This document shows positions 46,401 to 57,869 of a stretch of 64,000 nt of DNA, piece by piece. The stretch comes from Euborellia annulipes (lineage: Eukaryota; Arthropoda; Insecta; Dermaptera; Anisolabididae), in the NCBI GenBank assembly GCA_023213315.1, contig JAKCPI010003195.1, positions 1-64,000 on the forward strand, given 5' to 3'. The notes under the pieces were generated by a model, which was not told the DNA's origin, did no database searches, and saw only the letters and a list, made by a program, of their open reading frames with translations. Both the position numbers and the translations under genes were made by a program. Position 1 is the stretch's first letter. Every line of letters begins with the position of its first letter.

Positions 46401-48087
46401 CTCAGAGCTGATTTTTATGTATGTTTTAGAGAATATTCTTAAAAATTAATAAACAATACTGCCAGACACTTACCACCGGCCATAACTCTTACCAGGCTCT
46501 TCAAAGTTCCTGAAAAGATTATGTAACTTTACTTTCTGTTCATAATTTTCAGTACGGGTTCAAAACTATTTTATTATTCTAATATTATTGTTATAATTGA
46601 GCGTTAAAATATTTCTTATTTATTACTGAAGCCTTCCATTAAACCATTAATAACATAAATTTTATAAAGCTATGTTATAAAACTATCTACATATCCTGCT
46701 TGCGCTTACACGCATAGCGACACTGCATGTGTGTCTGGGGGGATATTTAGCCGCTCTGATTGGTCTGGCTGTTTACAAAAAGTATTGAAATACTCCCCTG
46801 AATATCATATATAAAAATCAAGAATGAGAATATAAGTAAAGTTACATAATCTTTTCGGGAACTTTGAAGCGTCTGGTAAGAGTTATGGCCGGCAGTATTG
46901 ATTATTAATTTTTAAGAATATTCTCTAAAACATACATAAAAATCAGCTCTGAGACTTCTATAGTACAGAATATAAGTAAAGTTAGTACTATTTTTCCCTT
47001 TGGCACTTGGTTACCTATAAATTGGCCCTAGGCCCAAGCTTGGAGGTATGCTTACACTCAAAGTACGTATAGTGAGGGACAATATTAAGTCCCACCCATG
47101 CGTTTTCTATTTGTGATTATTTCATTGTTTTTAAAAAAATATTATTTATTTTTTAATGGAAACTTTCATGGTTTAAACCTAGAAAATTTCCAATAAATAT
47201 TTTCATTTTCTTTTTAAAAACAATGAAATAATCACAAGTAGAAAATGCCTGGGTGGGACTTAACTTTGGCGCTCACTGTACTAACACTTCTTTATCCCAT
47301 ACATTTTATTTGTGAGAAAATAAGTTAGGCCTGGGGGCTCTGGGATCTTGCTCTATAGGTGCGCTACCAACTACACCAAGCCCTAGGTCTAAAATATTTT
47401 TATTTAATATGATTAACTTCAAAATTGTGGCTGCTGAAAACTCAAAATTAGCATCTTGAGAGGCGCACAATCATCGACAAAATTAAAAATTAAGAGTTTA
47501 AAGAAGGGGAACAGTCCAAATTATATCCAAAAGAGAGGAATATTACTGTTCAGAAGAGCTCTGAAAATAAAATAAAAAAATATTTTATTTTTTATTTTAA
47601 AATTTTTATTTTAAAATTTTTTTGATATAAAATATTTTTTTCCAAAATCTCTTCTGAAAAGTAATATTCCTCTCTTATTGTTTAAGAATTATAGGTCTTA
47701 TTAATACGTGAATAATTATATTTAAAAGGATTATATATATATAGAGGAAGATTTCGTTAATATAATATTTCCAAATCACCTTAAACTTTTCATCTGTTCC
47801 CGAATCGTGTCGGCAGGAAGAATATCTTCTGAAGAATAAATTACTTCTTTACTCAGCTGTATAAAATGACCATAAAGATCGAGAAAATGTGGTAATTTTC
47901 CATGTTGTTGGCGAATTTTTTCTAACGCCCCATCAGGAATAGGTTTTCCCAAAGCATGATCATAAGACACTGAAAAATTAACTTTGAGTATAATATATAT
48001 GGAAATTATTGAATAACTAACTAACTTACATTTGATTAGAGCGTTCAATATTTTTTTTCTTGCTTCAGGCGGTGCATCATTTATCAT
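40473..48087 (-). CDS. COMMD5: COMM domain-containing protein, COMMD5-like (4 exons)
   Basis: COMMD proteins form the ring of the Commander/CCC complex, which recycles endosomal membrane proteins. Minus-strand exons 48087-48030, 47969-47780, 40846-40706 and 40647-40473 join in phase to 187 codons. N-terminal helical region: MINDAPPEARKKILNALIKL, then KLPHFLDLYGHFIQLSKEV. C-terminal COMM domain: LKLKQMKWRINITISSS, then FLVKVMEPCIIMQLEFEN, FEVSLSKFHELRFNVATLL and KEMEMLEKRK. The MKWR.N.TIS start and the F..L...V...LKEM..LEKR end fit COMMD5 best among the ten members. Human COMMD5 is 224 residues, so this one is shorter at the N-terminus. Exon 3 uses the acceptor at 40847-40848; the alternative acceptor 40 nt upstream gives a stop. 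Intron 2 is 6.9 kb and full of transposons. Paralogue assignment is less sure than the family. Confidence 0.88.
41680..42330 (+). repeat. family A dispersed repeat, near full length
   Basis: TTTTTACTTTCTCTTACCTC to GAGAAAGTTGTGTGCTGTGC and CCAGTCACACCAGATTTTT, with all internal landmarks including CGACATGGTCTGTCTGTG and AGTACTAGTACTTTACTGAT. Inside COMMD5 intron 2. Confidence 0.85.
42760..42846 (-). mobile_element. SINE fragment
   Basis: CACACAGTCTTTTCGGCAAC, TTAGGCCATATAAGACTTTA and GCGATAACCGTTATTATGAA belong to the SINE body seen at 31712-31990; the pogo element interrupts it at 42847. Confidence 0.7.
43185..43420 (-). pseudogene. pogo transposase C-terminal remnant
   Basis: The minus strand encodes STVDEDEACIFSNDLYANL, TDREGLVLWSKCRGWAHDAC and DDTLVCDFCL then TAA. 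The Cys-His pattern (C..., C.GWAHDAC, CDFC) is the PHD-like zinc tail typical of pogo-type transposases. Two in-frame TAA codons lie upstream, and the catalytic DDE part is absent. Confidence 0.75.
43436..43930 (+). repeat. family A repeat, truncated, with many small deletions
   Basis: Follows the family from TCCTTATATGAAATATATAG and GAGAGAAAGTATTGG to AGGAAAGATAGAACTGGTTG, but short blocks are missing (for example the TC of CATGTCAAAAATTCG and CCAT of TTGCCATGGTAACG). Nested in the pogo element. Confidence 0.75.
43960..44920 (+). repeat. family A repeat with a foreign central segment
   Basis: Starts TTTTTACTTTCTCTTACCTA at 43960 and ends TAAGAGAAAGTTGTGTGC and CACACCAGATTTTTTC. About 44480-44750 holds extra sequence including a (CT)n run (44526-44546), so the copy is longer than the others. 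Nested in the pogo element. Confidence 0.75.
45695..45810 (-). mobile_element. tRNA-derived SINE head, third type
   Basis: Minus strand: GGTGGCCTGGTGCAATGGAC as box A region and GGGTTCGATTCCCGGAGG as box B region. Shorter relics of the same head lie near 13105-13145 and 22610-22650, inside the duplicated flank of both kinase genes. Confidence 0.75.
46071..47349. repeat. 1.3 kb palindrome inserted in a SINE
   Basis: AAGATCCCAGAGCCCCCAG on the left mirrors GGGGGCTCTGGGATCTT on the right; arms of about 500 nt include TACTTTGAGTGTAAGCATAC, AAGCTTGGGCC and CAGAGCTGATTTTTATGTAT. The left flank (46020-46060) has the SINE box B side, the right flank (47352-47390) the box A side, so the element split a SINE. 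The right arm carries MITE copy 4. Confidence 0.88.
47068..47280. mobile_element. mariner-type MITE, copy 4, with empty site in the partner arm
   Basis: TA-TAGTGAGGGACAATATTAAG at the left and an inverted end ...GCGCTCACTG-TA at the right. The partner palindrome arm reads uninterrupted GTTAGTACGTACTTTGAG at 46127-46144, proving insertion at TA. Confidence 0.92.
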
Positions 48088-48784
48088 TTTTTATTTTTAA
48101 ATATTTAATATATGTAATAAACTTATTTTTCTCCTCTAAAAGCAAATTTTAATCAGAAATGTATTATTATTTATTTAATAGAAAAAAATTTTGTGAATAA
48201 TTATAAAATACATTACTTTTAATAAAGGAAAATTTCAATTATTTTAGAAGTATTTTTACAAAATATTGAAATAAAAATTTTTATTTAGTTATTTAACTGT
48301 CAAAATCTGACAGTTTCAAATTAGTCAAAAACAAACTTTTATATGTGAATTGAAAAATAATATATTTTATTAACTAAAAATGTATATTAATTAATTATAT
48401 TTTTTTAATTGTTTGTAAAATGAAAAGTATATTTAGAATAATTTTTTTTTTTTATATAAATGCAATGAATGCAAATCTCTTGTATGGAAATAAAAAGCGG
48501 GAAATTTTAAATTATAATCAGTCTTTCTTTTATATACCGGTATATATTGTCTTATCTGTACTTTTATATGAGGATATATCAAAGTAGACATCCAGTTTTA
48601 TTTCTCATTCTGGCTGCCTACTTAGGATCAATAATATATTAAAAAATAAGTTTGTTGATTTTTTTCTAGGAGACTTCTTATTACATCCTATAAAGATAGC
48701 AAATTCCTTTAGATAGAAGACACATAAATTATTTTTAGATTAACTTGTAAATTTTAGAAATTATTGTTTATGAAATTAAAAAGG

Positions 48785-48956
48785 TACAGTGGGCGCTACA
48801 AGGGCCTGATTTGTTCGAGAGTGAAGCCTTGAGCTTAGTCAACCAAATCAATATTTTTAAAATAAATAAATCATCTTTTTTTAAGCTAACCGTTTTGGTT
48901 GCCTAAGCTCAAAACTCCACTTTCGAGCAGATCAGGCATTTGTGTCGCCCATTGTA
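48785..48956. mobile_element. short MITE upstream of COMMD5
   Basis: TA-CAGTGGGCGCTACAAGGG with TTGAGCTTAG mirrors CTAAGCTCAA, AGGCATTTGTGTCGCCCATTG-TA. About 172 nt, TA on both sides, AT-rich centre. Not the same family as the MITE at 13490. Confidence 0.8.
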
Positions 48957-49600
48957 CCTTAATTAAACGAATTTAAAAAAATAGTTTGCTTTGCATATAA
49001 ATTATTTTTTTTTTTTAAATAATTTGGCAGTAAGCTTAATAGATGTAAATGAATATTTTAAGAATATTAAAGATATTTTTTTTTTTATCTTATGGCGCTC
49101 TCTCACCCTCTCTAAAAAATTTTTCTTTTTTCCTCTTTCTCCCACCAGAGTGCAGCACAAATCAGCACAATCATTTCTCCTAGATAGCAACATTGTCAAA
49201 AAAATAGTCCCTTTATATATATGAGATTTAAATTCAAATTTAAATATAATAACATTTTCCTGCACTCGTTAGATAAATAAATGTATATTTTAAGGAGACC
49301 AATGATGATGAGTGTGGAGTTCTTTCTTTCATTGATCAGAAAGGATCAAAGTTTAGATGCTTACTCCGCGGGAATGTATCCATGCCCAAAGAGTATAAGA
49401 AATTATACTCTTTGTCCATGCCTTCGTTCAGTTTGGACGGCACCAGTGCTTCAGTGTCATTAACAAATCGTATAACGTGATCCGCGCCAAAATATTTTAC
49501 AATAAATCGTTTTTTGTGTTTTTCTTTCTATGTGTGAAGTGAACCTTATAATCAGTGAATTTAGAACCATTTACTTTATTACCAAAGTATTCGTCATATT

Positions 49601-49653
49601 ATGGGAGAAATGAAGAAGAAGAAAATTGGCCTTTCGGTTGACTTCATATTAAG
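49601..49653 (+). CDS. candidate first coding exon with eh1-like motif
   Basis: ATG opens MGEMKKKKIGLSVDFIL and a good donor, AAG|GTAACT, follows at once; without splicing the frame ends at TAA after one more codon. GLSVDFIL resembles the eh1 Groucho-binding motif found near the N-terminus of several homeobox repressors. The 200 nt upstream are less AT-rich than the area and free of repeats, as expected of a 5' untranslated region. No homeodomain exon was found downstream in this window; the next exon would have to lie beyond it or in unrecognised sequence. It may be chance. Confidence 0.25.
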
Positions 49654-50074
49654 GTAACTTCATCAACTTTTTTTATTAAATCGATCCCCGGCTGGAGCTG
49701 TAGTGATTGTGTAAGCATTGTATTAATATTAATTTGTCTTTGTTAAAAAAAAAAAAAAATATATTTAAATTCATTACAATTAGAAAAATTCAATGATAAT
49801 TATATATAACATCCAATATTTTTAAGATTTGTCTATTTAACTATTATTTCTATAAAAAAATAATTATTCTTTAAAAATACTTTTTTTTATATTAATAGTT
49901 GTTCGTTAAGCACGACTTTCTTCTCTCTCTCTTTTTTTTTTATTCATTTGAAAATTTCCATTTTATTATTTTTCTGAGAATTGGATTTATTTAATAGGTA
50001 TATTTCCGAAAACAGTCTCTCATTCTTCGAAAGACTTGATGCCTTTTCCCTCGCCTTTTTTTTACTTTCTCCTA

Positions 50075-50112
<38 letters not shown>

Positions 50113-50493
50113 GGTGGCACTTATTTACCAAACTTAAAATTCTGAACGGTTCGCCGATCAATTATCACAAAAAAATAAGACTGCAATGCAGGAGCGTACA
50201 GAGACAATTGGGGGCCTGGGGCGTCTCTAGAAGAGGGGGCTTATATACATTCTCTACCATATAATAAAAAAAAAAAATAAAAAAAAAAAAAGTAAAAAAC
50301 AATTCGTTATTAAAATAGATTTATAACAAAATCCATTTTACTTGGAACCAAGGTATTCTTGGAACTTGATTGTCACGAGCATAAGAGAATCAAATCATAC
50401 AACAAGCTTGTTCTTAGTTAGTTTGAACTCTCGCCGCTTGGTGCGTTTGCCTCAAACCATGCCTCAATCTGACAGTGAGATGATATCAAAGCA

Positions 50494-51402
50494 GTGGCGG
50501 ATCTGGAGGTGTTTCTCGGGGGGGGGGTAATCTGGTGTGACTGGTCGCCCAGCACACAATTTTTTCTTAATTTCGGTAATTTAAATGCGCATTCTGTACT
50601 TGTTTGTCAGAATATAAATACAAATCAAATTTTTACTTTCTCTTACCTATGTATATATGTAATATATATATAGAGAGAAAGTATTGGATTCATGTCAAAA
50701 ATTCGATGTCGAGATTTTGATGGATCTTCACGTTTTGAGGTCCCCTGAATCCAAAAAACTGGTTTTCGCGACATGGTCTGTCTGTGTGTGGGTGTTCAAT
50801 TTTAAGCATGAAGGAATTGAGATAGGAGGTTGAAATTTTATATTTAAGTTAAATACCTCCCGGGACCGGAAAAATAAGCTTTTAATCAAAATCGGCCAAA
50901 GAGTACTAGTACTTTACTGATGTACTTTTTCAGTTTTTTTCGATTTTCTCAAAATTCGCTCTAACGATTTTGATTAAAATTCAAAAATCAATTATTTTTT
51001 AGATGCTCTTTGAAATGTATATTCTGGTTTTGCCCTCAAAATTGTTTGAAGCACACTTTACTCTTGTGCTTCATAGGAAAGATAAGAGAAATGGTTGCCA
51101 TGGTAACAAAATATAAATATTTTCCCATGTTTATAATTTTGACATCTTAAATTTCTAATATATTGGCGGAAACTAAATATATTTCGACACAAAAAATCTG
51201 GTGTGACAAGCACAGAACACAACTTTCGATTACCGAAGGTAAGAGAAAGTTGTGTGCTGTGCGCCAGTCACACCAGATTTTTAAGTATTCATTTTTAAAA
51301 TTTTACATTAAAAATAAAGTTTGTTTTTTTTTCAAATCTCGGGGGGGGGGGGGGGTAATTACCACCTTTACCCCCCCCCCCCCCCCTTGTATCCGCTATT
51401 GA
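50494..51402. mobile_element. hAT-type element carrying a family A repeat
   Basis: Left end CAGTGGCGGATCTGGAGG, right end inverted CAATAGCGGATACAAGG. The 8-nt flanks TATCAAAG and AATCAAAG agree at 7 of 8. G and C runs adjoin the nested family A copy (50531-51285). Confidence 0.75.
50531..51285 (+). repeat. family A repeat with both terminal inverted repeats
   Basis: The left end AATCTGGTGTGACTGG, CAGCACACAA and TTTCGGTAA is the inverse of the right end, ACCGAAGGTAAGAGAAAGTT with GTGTGCTGTGCGCCAGTCAC and ACCAGATT. This copy shows that family A is a TIR-bounded, non-coding element of about 750 nt. Internal landmarks are all present. Confidence 0.8.
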
Positions 51403-51629
51403 ATCAAAGTGTCTTTCCTATTTTTAATACTCCATAATTTATAATTCATCTTTTCTTAAAATGAACTTGCTTTATATATTGAAAGGTATATTTTAATTTT
51501 ATTTGTTTTTTGTTAGGAGGTTATAATTGGATAAAATTAATAGGTGATGATTAGAAATCTAATTTTCCTATTATTTTTCTAGACCAAATTTTTTTCATAT
51601 CAATCCATCCCAGTGAGGATATTGTTATG

Positions 51630-51980
51630 ATTAAACAGAAGCGTACCGAGAAAGATGGGGGCCTGGGGCAGGGAATAAATCTGGGGCGTCACTAGAAGAG
51701 GGCACCTAAATACATTTTGTACCAGAGGTGTATATTGAATTTTTCTGGATGGAGAGGGGGGACACTTTTTTAAATATCCCACTCCTCCATACACAAAAAT
51801 ATTTTTAAAATACCGTCTATCCCTGAACCCCGAGGGCCCCGGGGTCTCTTAAAGATAAATTTTCAATAATTTTTTTTATCTAAATTTTTCCTTTTTTGTC
51901 GAACCCTGGCAAAACGTGTATAACCAGAAAAATCTCGACATCGAATTTTTGACATGAATCCAATACTTTCTCTCTCTACT
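51630..51980. repeat. partial hAT-like repeat followed by family A fragment (minus)
   Basis: AGCGTACCGAGAAAGATGGG with GGCGTCACTAGAAGAGGG matches the element at 55500-55874 but lacks a clear right end. At 51915-51975 the minus-strand family A start (TTTTTGACATGAATCCAATA, CTTTCTC) follows. A related left-end fragment is at 50205-50260. Confidence 0.65.
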
Positions 51981-52099
51981 AGTCGCGAAACCCGCCTTAG
52001 CCCCCCTGGACCTCCGGCAAGCTCGAGGATTTCATGCATGTATTACTTGCTGTCTCCATCAAATTAATTTGGTGTTGATGACTATATAGGGTAAGGGAA

Positions 52100-52960
52100 A
52101 GTAATAAAATTATTATTAATTTTTTATTAAAAATCTTGGAATTGATTATTTTGCATCGAAATAATAATAATTGAATAAAGACAAAAAATCAACTTTTCTT
52201 TATTGCTATCATTTATTTTCGTTTTGGTTACATTTTCTCATTTCTATGATATATTGTCTAACATGTAAGATCATTGACTACTTTTTAAAGGGTAGTGATC
52301 CTAATATTACCGAAACAAATCGAATACAAAAACACATTTTATTTAAAAACAATTTTGTCTAAGATTTTATAAAATTTGTTAGCTGATTCCTAGCATCATG
52401 TTTGCAATGTTGTTGTTCACGAATTTTAATCATCAGTCGCTGTAACAATACCACGAATTTGTGTAGTTTCCATAAGAATAAAAAGAATAGTTGCGTGTAA
52501 CTAAAAACATCCAAATTGTTCTTTTTTGTGAGTGAGAATTATTTTAAAAAGGGCATATTTAAAATATAATTTCCATTAATAATATATACTTTTATTTGCA
52601 TATCACATTTACATTCACAATATTTACAATAAATATAGCATTATTCTTTATGAAGAAACAAAAAAATTTCTCATTTCAAGACACTGGATATAGTGTAAAA
52701 TACAAAGAAGAAAGTTTTCTTCCTATTTTTGGGTTTCTCTAATCACTTTTTTTTTTTACTTTTTTTTAATATATCGCCTTACATAACGTAGACCATCTTT
52801 ATTTCAAAATTATAATTTGACAGAGGAATATTAATTTTGTCTCCAAGTGAGCTCGATCATGTGAATAGTTATTATAAAATAATTTTATACACTCCTCCAC
52901 AAAAATAGTGGGGCCACTTTGAAAATTTCATTCTTTTTTTTTCACTTGGTTTAAAGTCTA
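52100..52960. other. unassigned AT-rich intergenic DNA
   Basis: No gene, repeat family or structured element is recognised; only short frames (63 codons at 52171) without known domains. Confidence 0.5.
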
Positions 52961-52966
52961 TTTAGA

Positions 52967-53474
52967 ATGGAAAAGAGCAAGTACAGGTGCAGCAAATAAA
53001 GAGAGTCTTTGGATGCCAAATGCCGAAAAGGAGACGTTTCGGACAAAATTTTATTTGTCCATACTCAGTCCTTGTGGGCTTATAAACTAATTAGGCACAA
53101 AGTTGCCATTGTTGTCGTAGCACGAATTTGTGCAGATGTATATTTTTTTTATAAAAACAGGCGAGTGTCAATGTTCTGTGAGAGTCTATAAGATAAGATG
53201 ATTATGGCACGAATTTGTGCACAAGTATATTCATAAGATAATCATCTTATCTTATAGACTCTCACAGAACATTGACACTCATCTGTTTTAATAAAAAAAT
53301 ATACATGTGCACAAATTCGTGCTTCGACAACAATGACAACTTTGTGCCTAATTAGTTTATAAGCCAACGAGGAATGAGGATGGACGAATAAATTTTGTCC
53401 CAAACGTCTCCTTTTCGGCATTTGGCATCTAAAGGCTCTCTTTATTTGCTGCACCTGTACTTGCTCTTTTCCAT
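52967..53474. repeat. palindrome with degenerate hammerhead cores
   Basis: ATGGAAAAGAGCAAGTACAG mirrors the inverse at 53455-53474; arms of about 235 nt meet near 53220. The minus strand of the left arm reads CUGAGUA, U, GGACAAA-loop-UUUGUCC (7-bp stem II), GAAACGUC; core position 8 is changed. The right arm has AUGAGGA and CAAACGUC, two other core changes. Confidence 0.8.
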
Positions 53475-54078
53475 TTAATAACATCAACAGCAACTTCTCT
53501 TCAACTTTTAAAGTCTATTTTTTTATTTGAAACAGATTTTATTCTCATTTAACATAGTGATAATATGGAAAGCTTTCAATAAAATATAACAACATTAATG
53601 AAGAAAAAACAACAACAATTTAAACTTCTAATTCATCATTGTTATTAACAAAGTCTCTAGTTTCCGCGATAAAACTTCTTTTTATTGATTGATATCCTCC
53701 GCCAATTAATATTTTTGTACTGAAAATGAACTGTCCGAAATATCAACTTATAATGTGATATGAGACCGACCAAAAAACGGCTGATATCTACGAAACTTCC
53801 TTCTTTAAGTTATCCAGCAAAACCTTCCAACTATCTTTAAAATACAAAGATTTTATTTGTATAATATTTCATATTTTTAGTAGAAGAGAGAGAGAGAGAT
53901 GTGCAGAGAATAATAATTGTGCAAAAACCATTTATATAGATTTTGAAATAGATAAATATACTAAATTATAAATGCATTTTTTTCTTTTTTAATTTAAAAT
54001 AATTAAATTAAACCGCGTGGTTTTCTTAAATATATACAATTTCTTGAAACACATGAATATATATATTTATATATTACA

Positions 54079-54352
54079 TACCATCCATTGCAATAGTATT
54101 GAGCCTAAAGCCCGGTAGCTATGCAGCCCAGATGGCATCTTGCGTGTGTGAGAAATACCTTTTTCAAAGCAGACAATAGGCCCAACGACCATTTTTAACA
54201 AAAAAATAACGATAAAAAATTTATAAATTTCAAGATATATTGAAATAAAAATTATCTCAATGTTTTTATCAGAAAAAAGTTTAGTGAGCGTGTGCCTTTT
54301 GGGCTGCCTAACTATCGGGCTTTAGCCTCAATACTATTGCAATAGATGGTAT
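54079..54352. repeat. palindrome with imperfect arms
   Basis: ATACCATCCATTGCAATAGT and ATTGAGCCTAAAGCCCG mirror CGGGCTTTAGCCTCAATACT, ATTGCAATAGATGGTAT. The centre is AT-rich. It could be a MITE. Confidence 0.75.
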
Positions 54353-54359
54353 ATATTTT

Positions 54360-55330
54360 AAAAGAAACAATTCGTTAAATATTTTTTAAAGACAAATTAA
54401 ATAGCTATTTTCTTTATTAAAGAAATTTATAAATGTTGCTAATAACAACTCGAGCTTTTAAAAACTATTTCTATTTTATAAGTAGAGATAATCTTTCCAA
54501 CTTTTACTTTCAATATTTAATTTGAAAAATATAATTAAAAAAACAAAAACAAAATGAATTTATTAATTCTTTTTTTTTTAATATTTAATATTTTTCGAAG
54601 TTATTTTTAGAGCCAATCACTTTAAAAGAATGGAAAGATTGTCTTTTTAAGATATGTCTTGTAACATTGTTGTCGTATCAAACTTTAAAGATAAATACTA
54701 ATATATTTCAATGTAGAAAATAGATATTTTTATTAAAAGATAAAGTTTGAAGCCTACTGTTCAAATAATTGAGGCTTTAATAATTGACTTGAAATAGAAA
54801 TTTAAAAAAATATAATAATAAATATCTTATTTTGAAGGAAATAATATAGAGCTAACGTCTCACTTATATCTTAATAAATTAATACTTTAACTATTATAAA
54901 ATAATTTTAACCAAATGCTAATCACAACCTCTATAAGTATCATTCAGGAAGCACAAAAAGGTAGTTTTTAGAGGGTTGATTTTGTTTTAAAAACAATGTC
55001 ATTGGAATTAATATTACTCGTTTGTTTAAATATAATTCATTCATTCATTAAAAAAAGAAAACGCTAATTTGGTATTAAAATACTGATAATTTTTTTATTT
55101 TATTAATAATTAGGTATATGGGTAATTGTTATAAAAATACTAATTTAAAAAATTGGTAATTTAATCTACATAATTCAATATTAAATTAAATTAAAACAAA
55201 TTTATAATTTTTTTTATCCGAATCAAATAATTTAGAATAAAAATGTTTTACATATTAATTTGCCTTTCTTGTATTGGAACTAAGAGTAGAAAATTTTCAT
55301 TTGATAAAATGCTATAATTTGACTATTTGC
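54360..55330. other. unassigned AT-rich intergenic DNA
   Basis: Very AT-rich with no recognisable frame or repeat. A lone hAT-like left end (CAGTGGCGCAACCAGGAG) occurs at about 55342. Confidence 0.5.
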
Positions 55331-55499
55331 TACTCTAAAGGCAGTGGCGCAACCAGGAGTTTTTTTTTAGGGTTTTTATCCCACTCCCCTAGTGAGAAAA
55401 AAATAGAAATTGATATATATTTCGTATATTATAAATAGAAAAGAAAAAATATCACCATATCTTTTTATTAAAAAAAATTCATTATATTTTTAGACTAGC

Positions 55500-55874
55500 C
55501 AGAGGCGTACCGAGGCTTTTGGGGGCCTGAGGCGTCACTAGAAGAGGGGGCCTATATACATTTTGTCACCAGAGGTGTATATTGAATTTTTTCGGGGGGA
55601 GGGGGGGCGCACTCATTTTTAAATATCCTTCTCCTCCAAAAACAAAAATATTTTTAAAATACCGTATATCCCTGAACCCCGAGGGGCCAGGGCCTCTCAA
55701 GGATTAAATTTTTTTTTGTTTACATTTTTCTGTTTTTACCTGAACCCTAAGGGCCCCGGGGCATCTAAAAGACATTTTTTCATTAAATTTTTTTTTTTTT
55801 AATCTAATTAATTGGGGGCCTATGCCGGCTCTGGGTCTGGGACGGTCCGCTCCCCCCCCCTCGGTACGCCTCTG
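55500..55874. mobile_element. hAT-type MITE with 8-bp target duplication
   Basis: Ends CAGAGGCGTACCGAGG and inverted CAGAGGCGTACCGAGG. AGACTAGC is repeated at 55492-55499 and 55875-55882. Interior non-coding with GGCGTCACTAGAAGAGGG and G/C runs. Related fragments are at 50205 and 51630. Confidence 0.9.
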
Positions 55875-56869
55875 AGACTAGCTGCGATAGGGTTGCCGCA
55901 GGCCCTGGCGGGCGACGTTTCGGGATATGACTAAGAGTTGTCCAAATAAATGTACAGTATATTAATTAATTTTATTAAATAAAGTTTTCACAAAAATAAA
56001 TAATTACTTTTTTTGTTAAGGTTTAAAATTCTTAGAATCGTAAGGCTTGAGTAAATTTTTGACTAAAAGCTCACTAGGCCTTCCCGAAGGCTTCTGGCAA
56101 AATTGAGAGTCCCTTAAAAAAAATCAAAACCCTTTCTCAGGAACAAATCCTGGTTAAGCTACTTGGTAAATCAAAGAAAATTTGCGCCTGCACCATGCAA
56201 GAAAACATTTAAAAGGCAAAGCAATATGTATTATTCATCCAATATTAAAAATATTTCATATATAGGGTAAGAGAAAGTAAAAATAATTTTGATTAGGCTT
56301 TAATGAAAACAATATAAAATAAAAATATTTTGCTGTAAATTTTCATTAATTAGAATTTCTATTGATTCAAAATTTAAAACATTGATACTTTCAGTCATGT
56401 GTTTTTTTTATCATTTTTTAATTAATGTAATATCATAAAAATATATAATTTATTCTTATATTTTCATATATCCTAAATAGTAAGAAATTTATATATTTAA
56501 ATAGATATAGTATTCATTAGTCTATATATTCACAGAGACATAGTGTTTTTTCAATTATTTAATGTTTCATCATAATAATTAATAATTTTGGTATTTGAAT
56601 ATTTTTTTTTATTTTATAATATTTCAAAATTGAAGAAACGTTTGATTAAATTTTTATATGAATGTTAACAAAACTTTATTTTTATATAGGTTCTATCCAT
56701 GCATTATACATATTTATACTATTCAGTTCTTATAAATAAAAATTGGACATCTAAATTAATTTAGTTTATATTTACATTTTACTTATGTACCATATGAGCT
56801 CCTTAAAGTAATATATTAATAAAAATTTATATAAAAATAGGAATAAGAAAAAAAAAAAGACTTCATTTC

Positions 56870-57135
56870 GTTAAAATATTATTTATTGAACGTTTCGAGG
56901 TCACGATTAGTCCTCCACACCCATCATTTGGATAAAGGTCACCGATGCTATTGATTGAAGAAATGGGTAGGTCTGTTCCTAGCAGCAATTGGCAGGTTGA
57001 AAGACAGGTATAATGATTGTTAATGAAAAATTCAAGTAGGTCGAATAAATTACCCCGAAAGTAAATTTTTCAATTACAATCATTATACGTGCCTTTCAAC
57101 CTGCAAATTGTTCCCTAGGAACAGAACCATTATAA
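56870..57135. repeat. Penelope-like palindrome, degenerate
   Basis: The minus strand near 56925-56885 has a GAGG-loop-CCUC hairpin followed by GAAACGUU; inverted segments ATTGGCAGGTTGAAAG (about 56989) and CTTTCAACCTGCAAAT (57092) fold around 57045. No intact CUGANGA core. Confidence 0.55.
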
Positions 57136-57869
57136 AGTTGTATTCAGATATTCTACGTTTTAGTTAATTTAAATCCACAAATTAATCCGGCTATCATGGA
57201 CGCACGCATACATTTTTTCACAGAAGAGTGGGGAAAAAGTTTTTTTTTTAAATAAATAAGTCCCAAAGATCTATGATGACCAGTGGTCACATACAACCAA
57301 TCAGAAAAAAACATTTTCTTTATTTATTTTCTCTACTAGATTAAATTATTTTACCAGAAAGTTGGGAAATGTCTCTCTTGTCCCCTGTCCATGACTATCC
57401 CTTTGGTTGATTATATTTTCCATCTTTCTAAGGAGCTCATATATATAATCTGTATCTATATAAATAAATATAGACATATTATATTAATGATTGGAATTGA
57501 TTTAAATAATTTTAGGTTTAGAATAGTTATAGGAAGTTGATTTTTGTAAATTTAGCTTTGAGCTTACTGGTTCTATCAGACTATGAGCTTATTATGAAAA
57601 AAAATATTTAAAAATCATTTAGTATTGATAAAAAAAAATGAATCTTTTCTTTTTAATATTCAAATTTACGATATTTTTATTATCTCGGGCTCAATTAGCC
57701 TCTTGGCAGTTACAAACTTGTATCAAAAACTCAGATCTAAATTTTTTTTTCATCTATCGGAACCTAAAGGAAAATTCCCAAGATTATTAAAAGACAGGCA
57801 TTCAAAGTGTTAGCAAACTCACAAGGGGGATCTTCCAACCCTTCTCTCTTCGATTTTTTTCAAACATAT

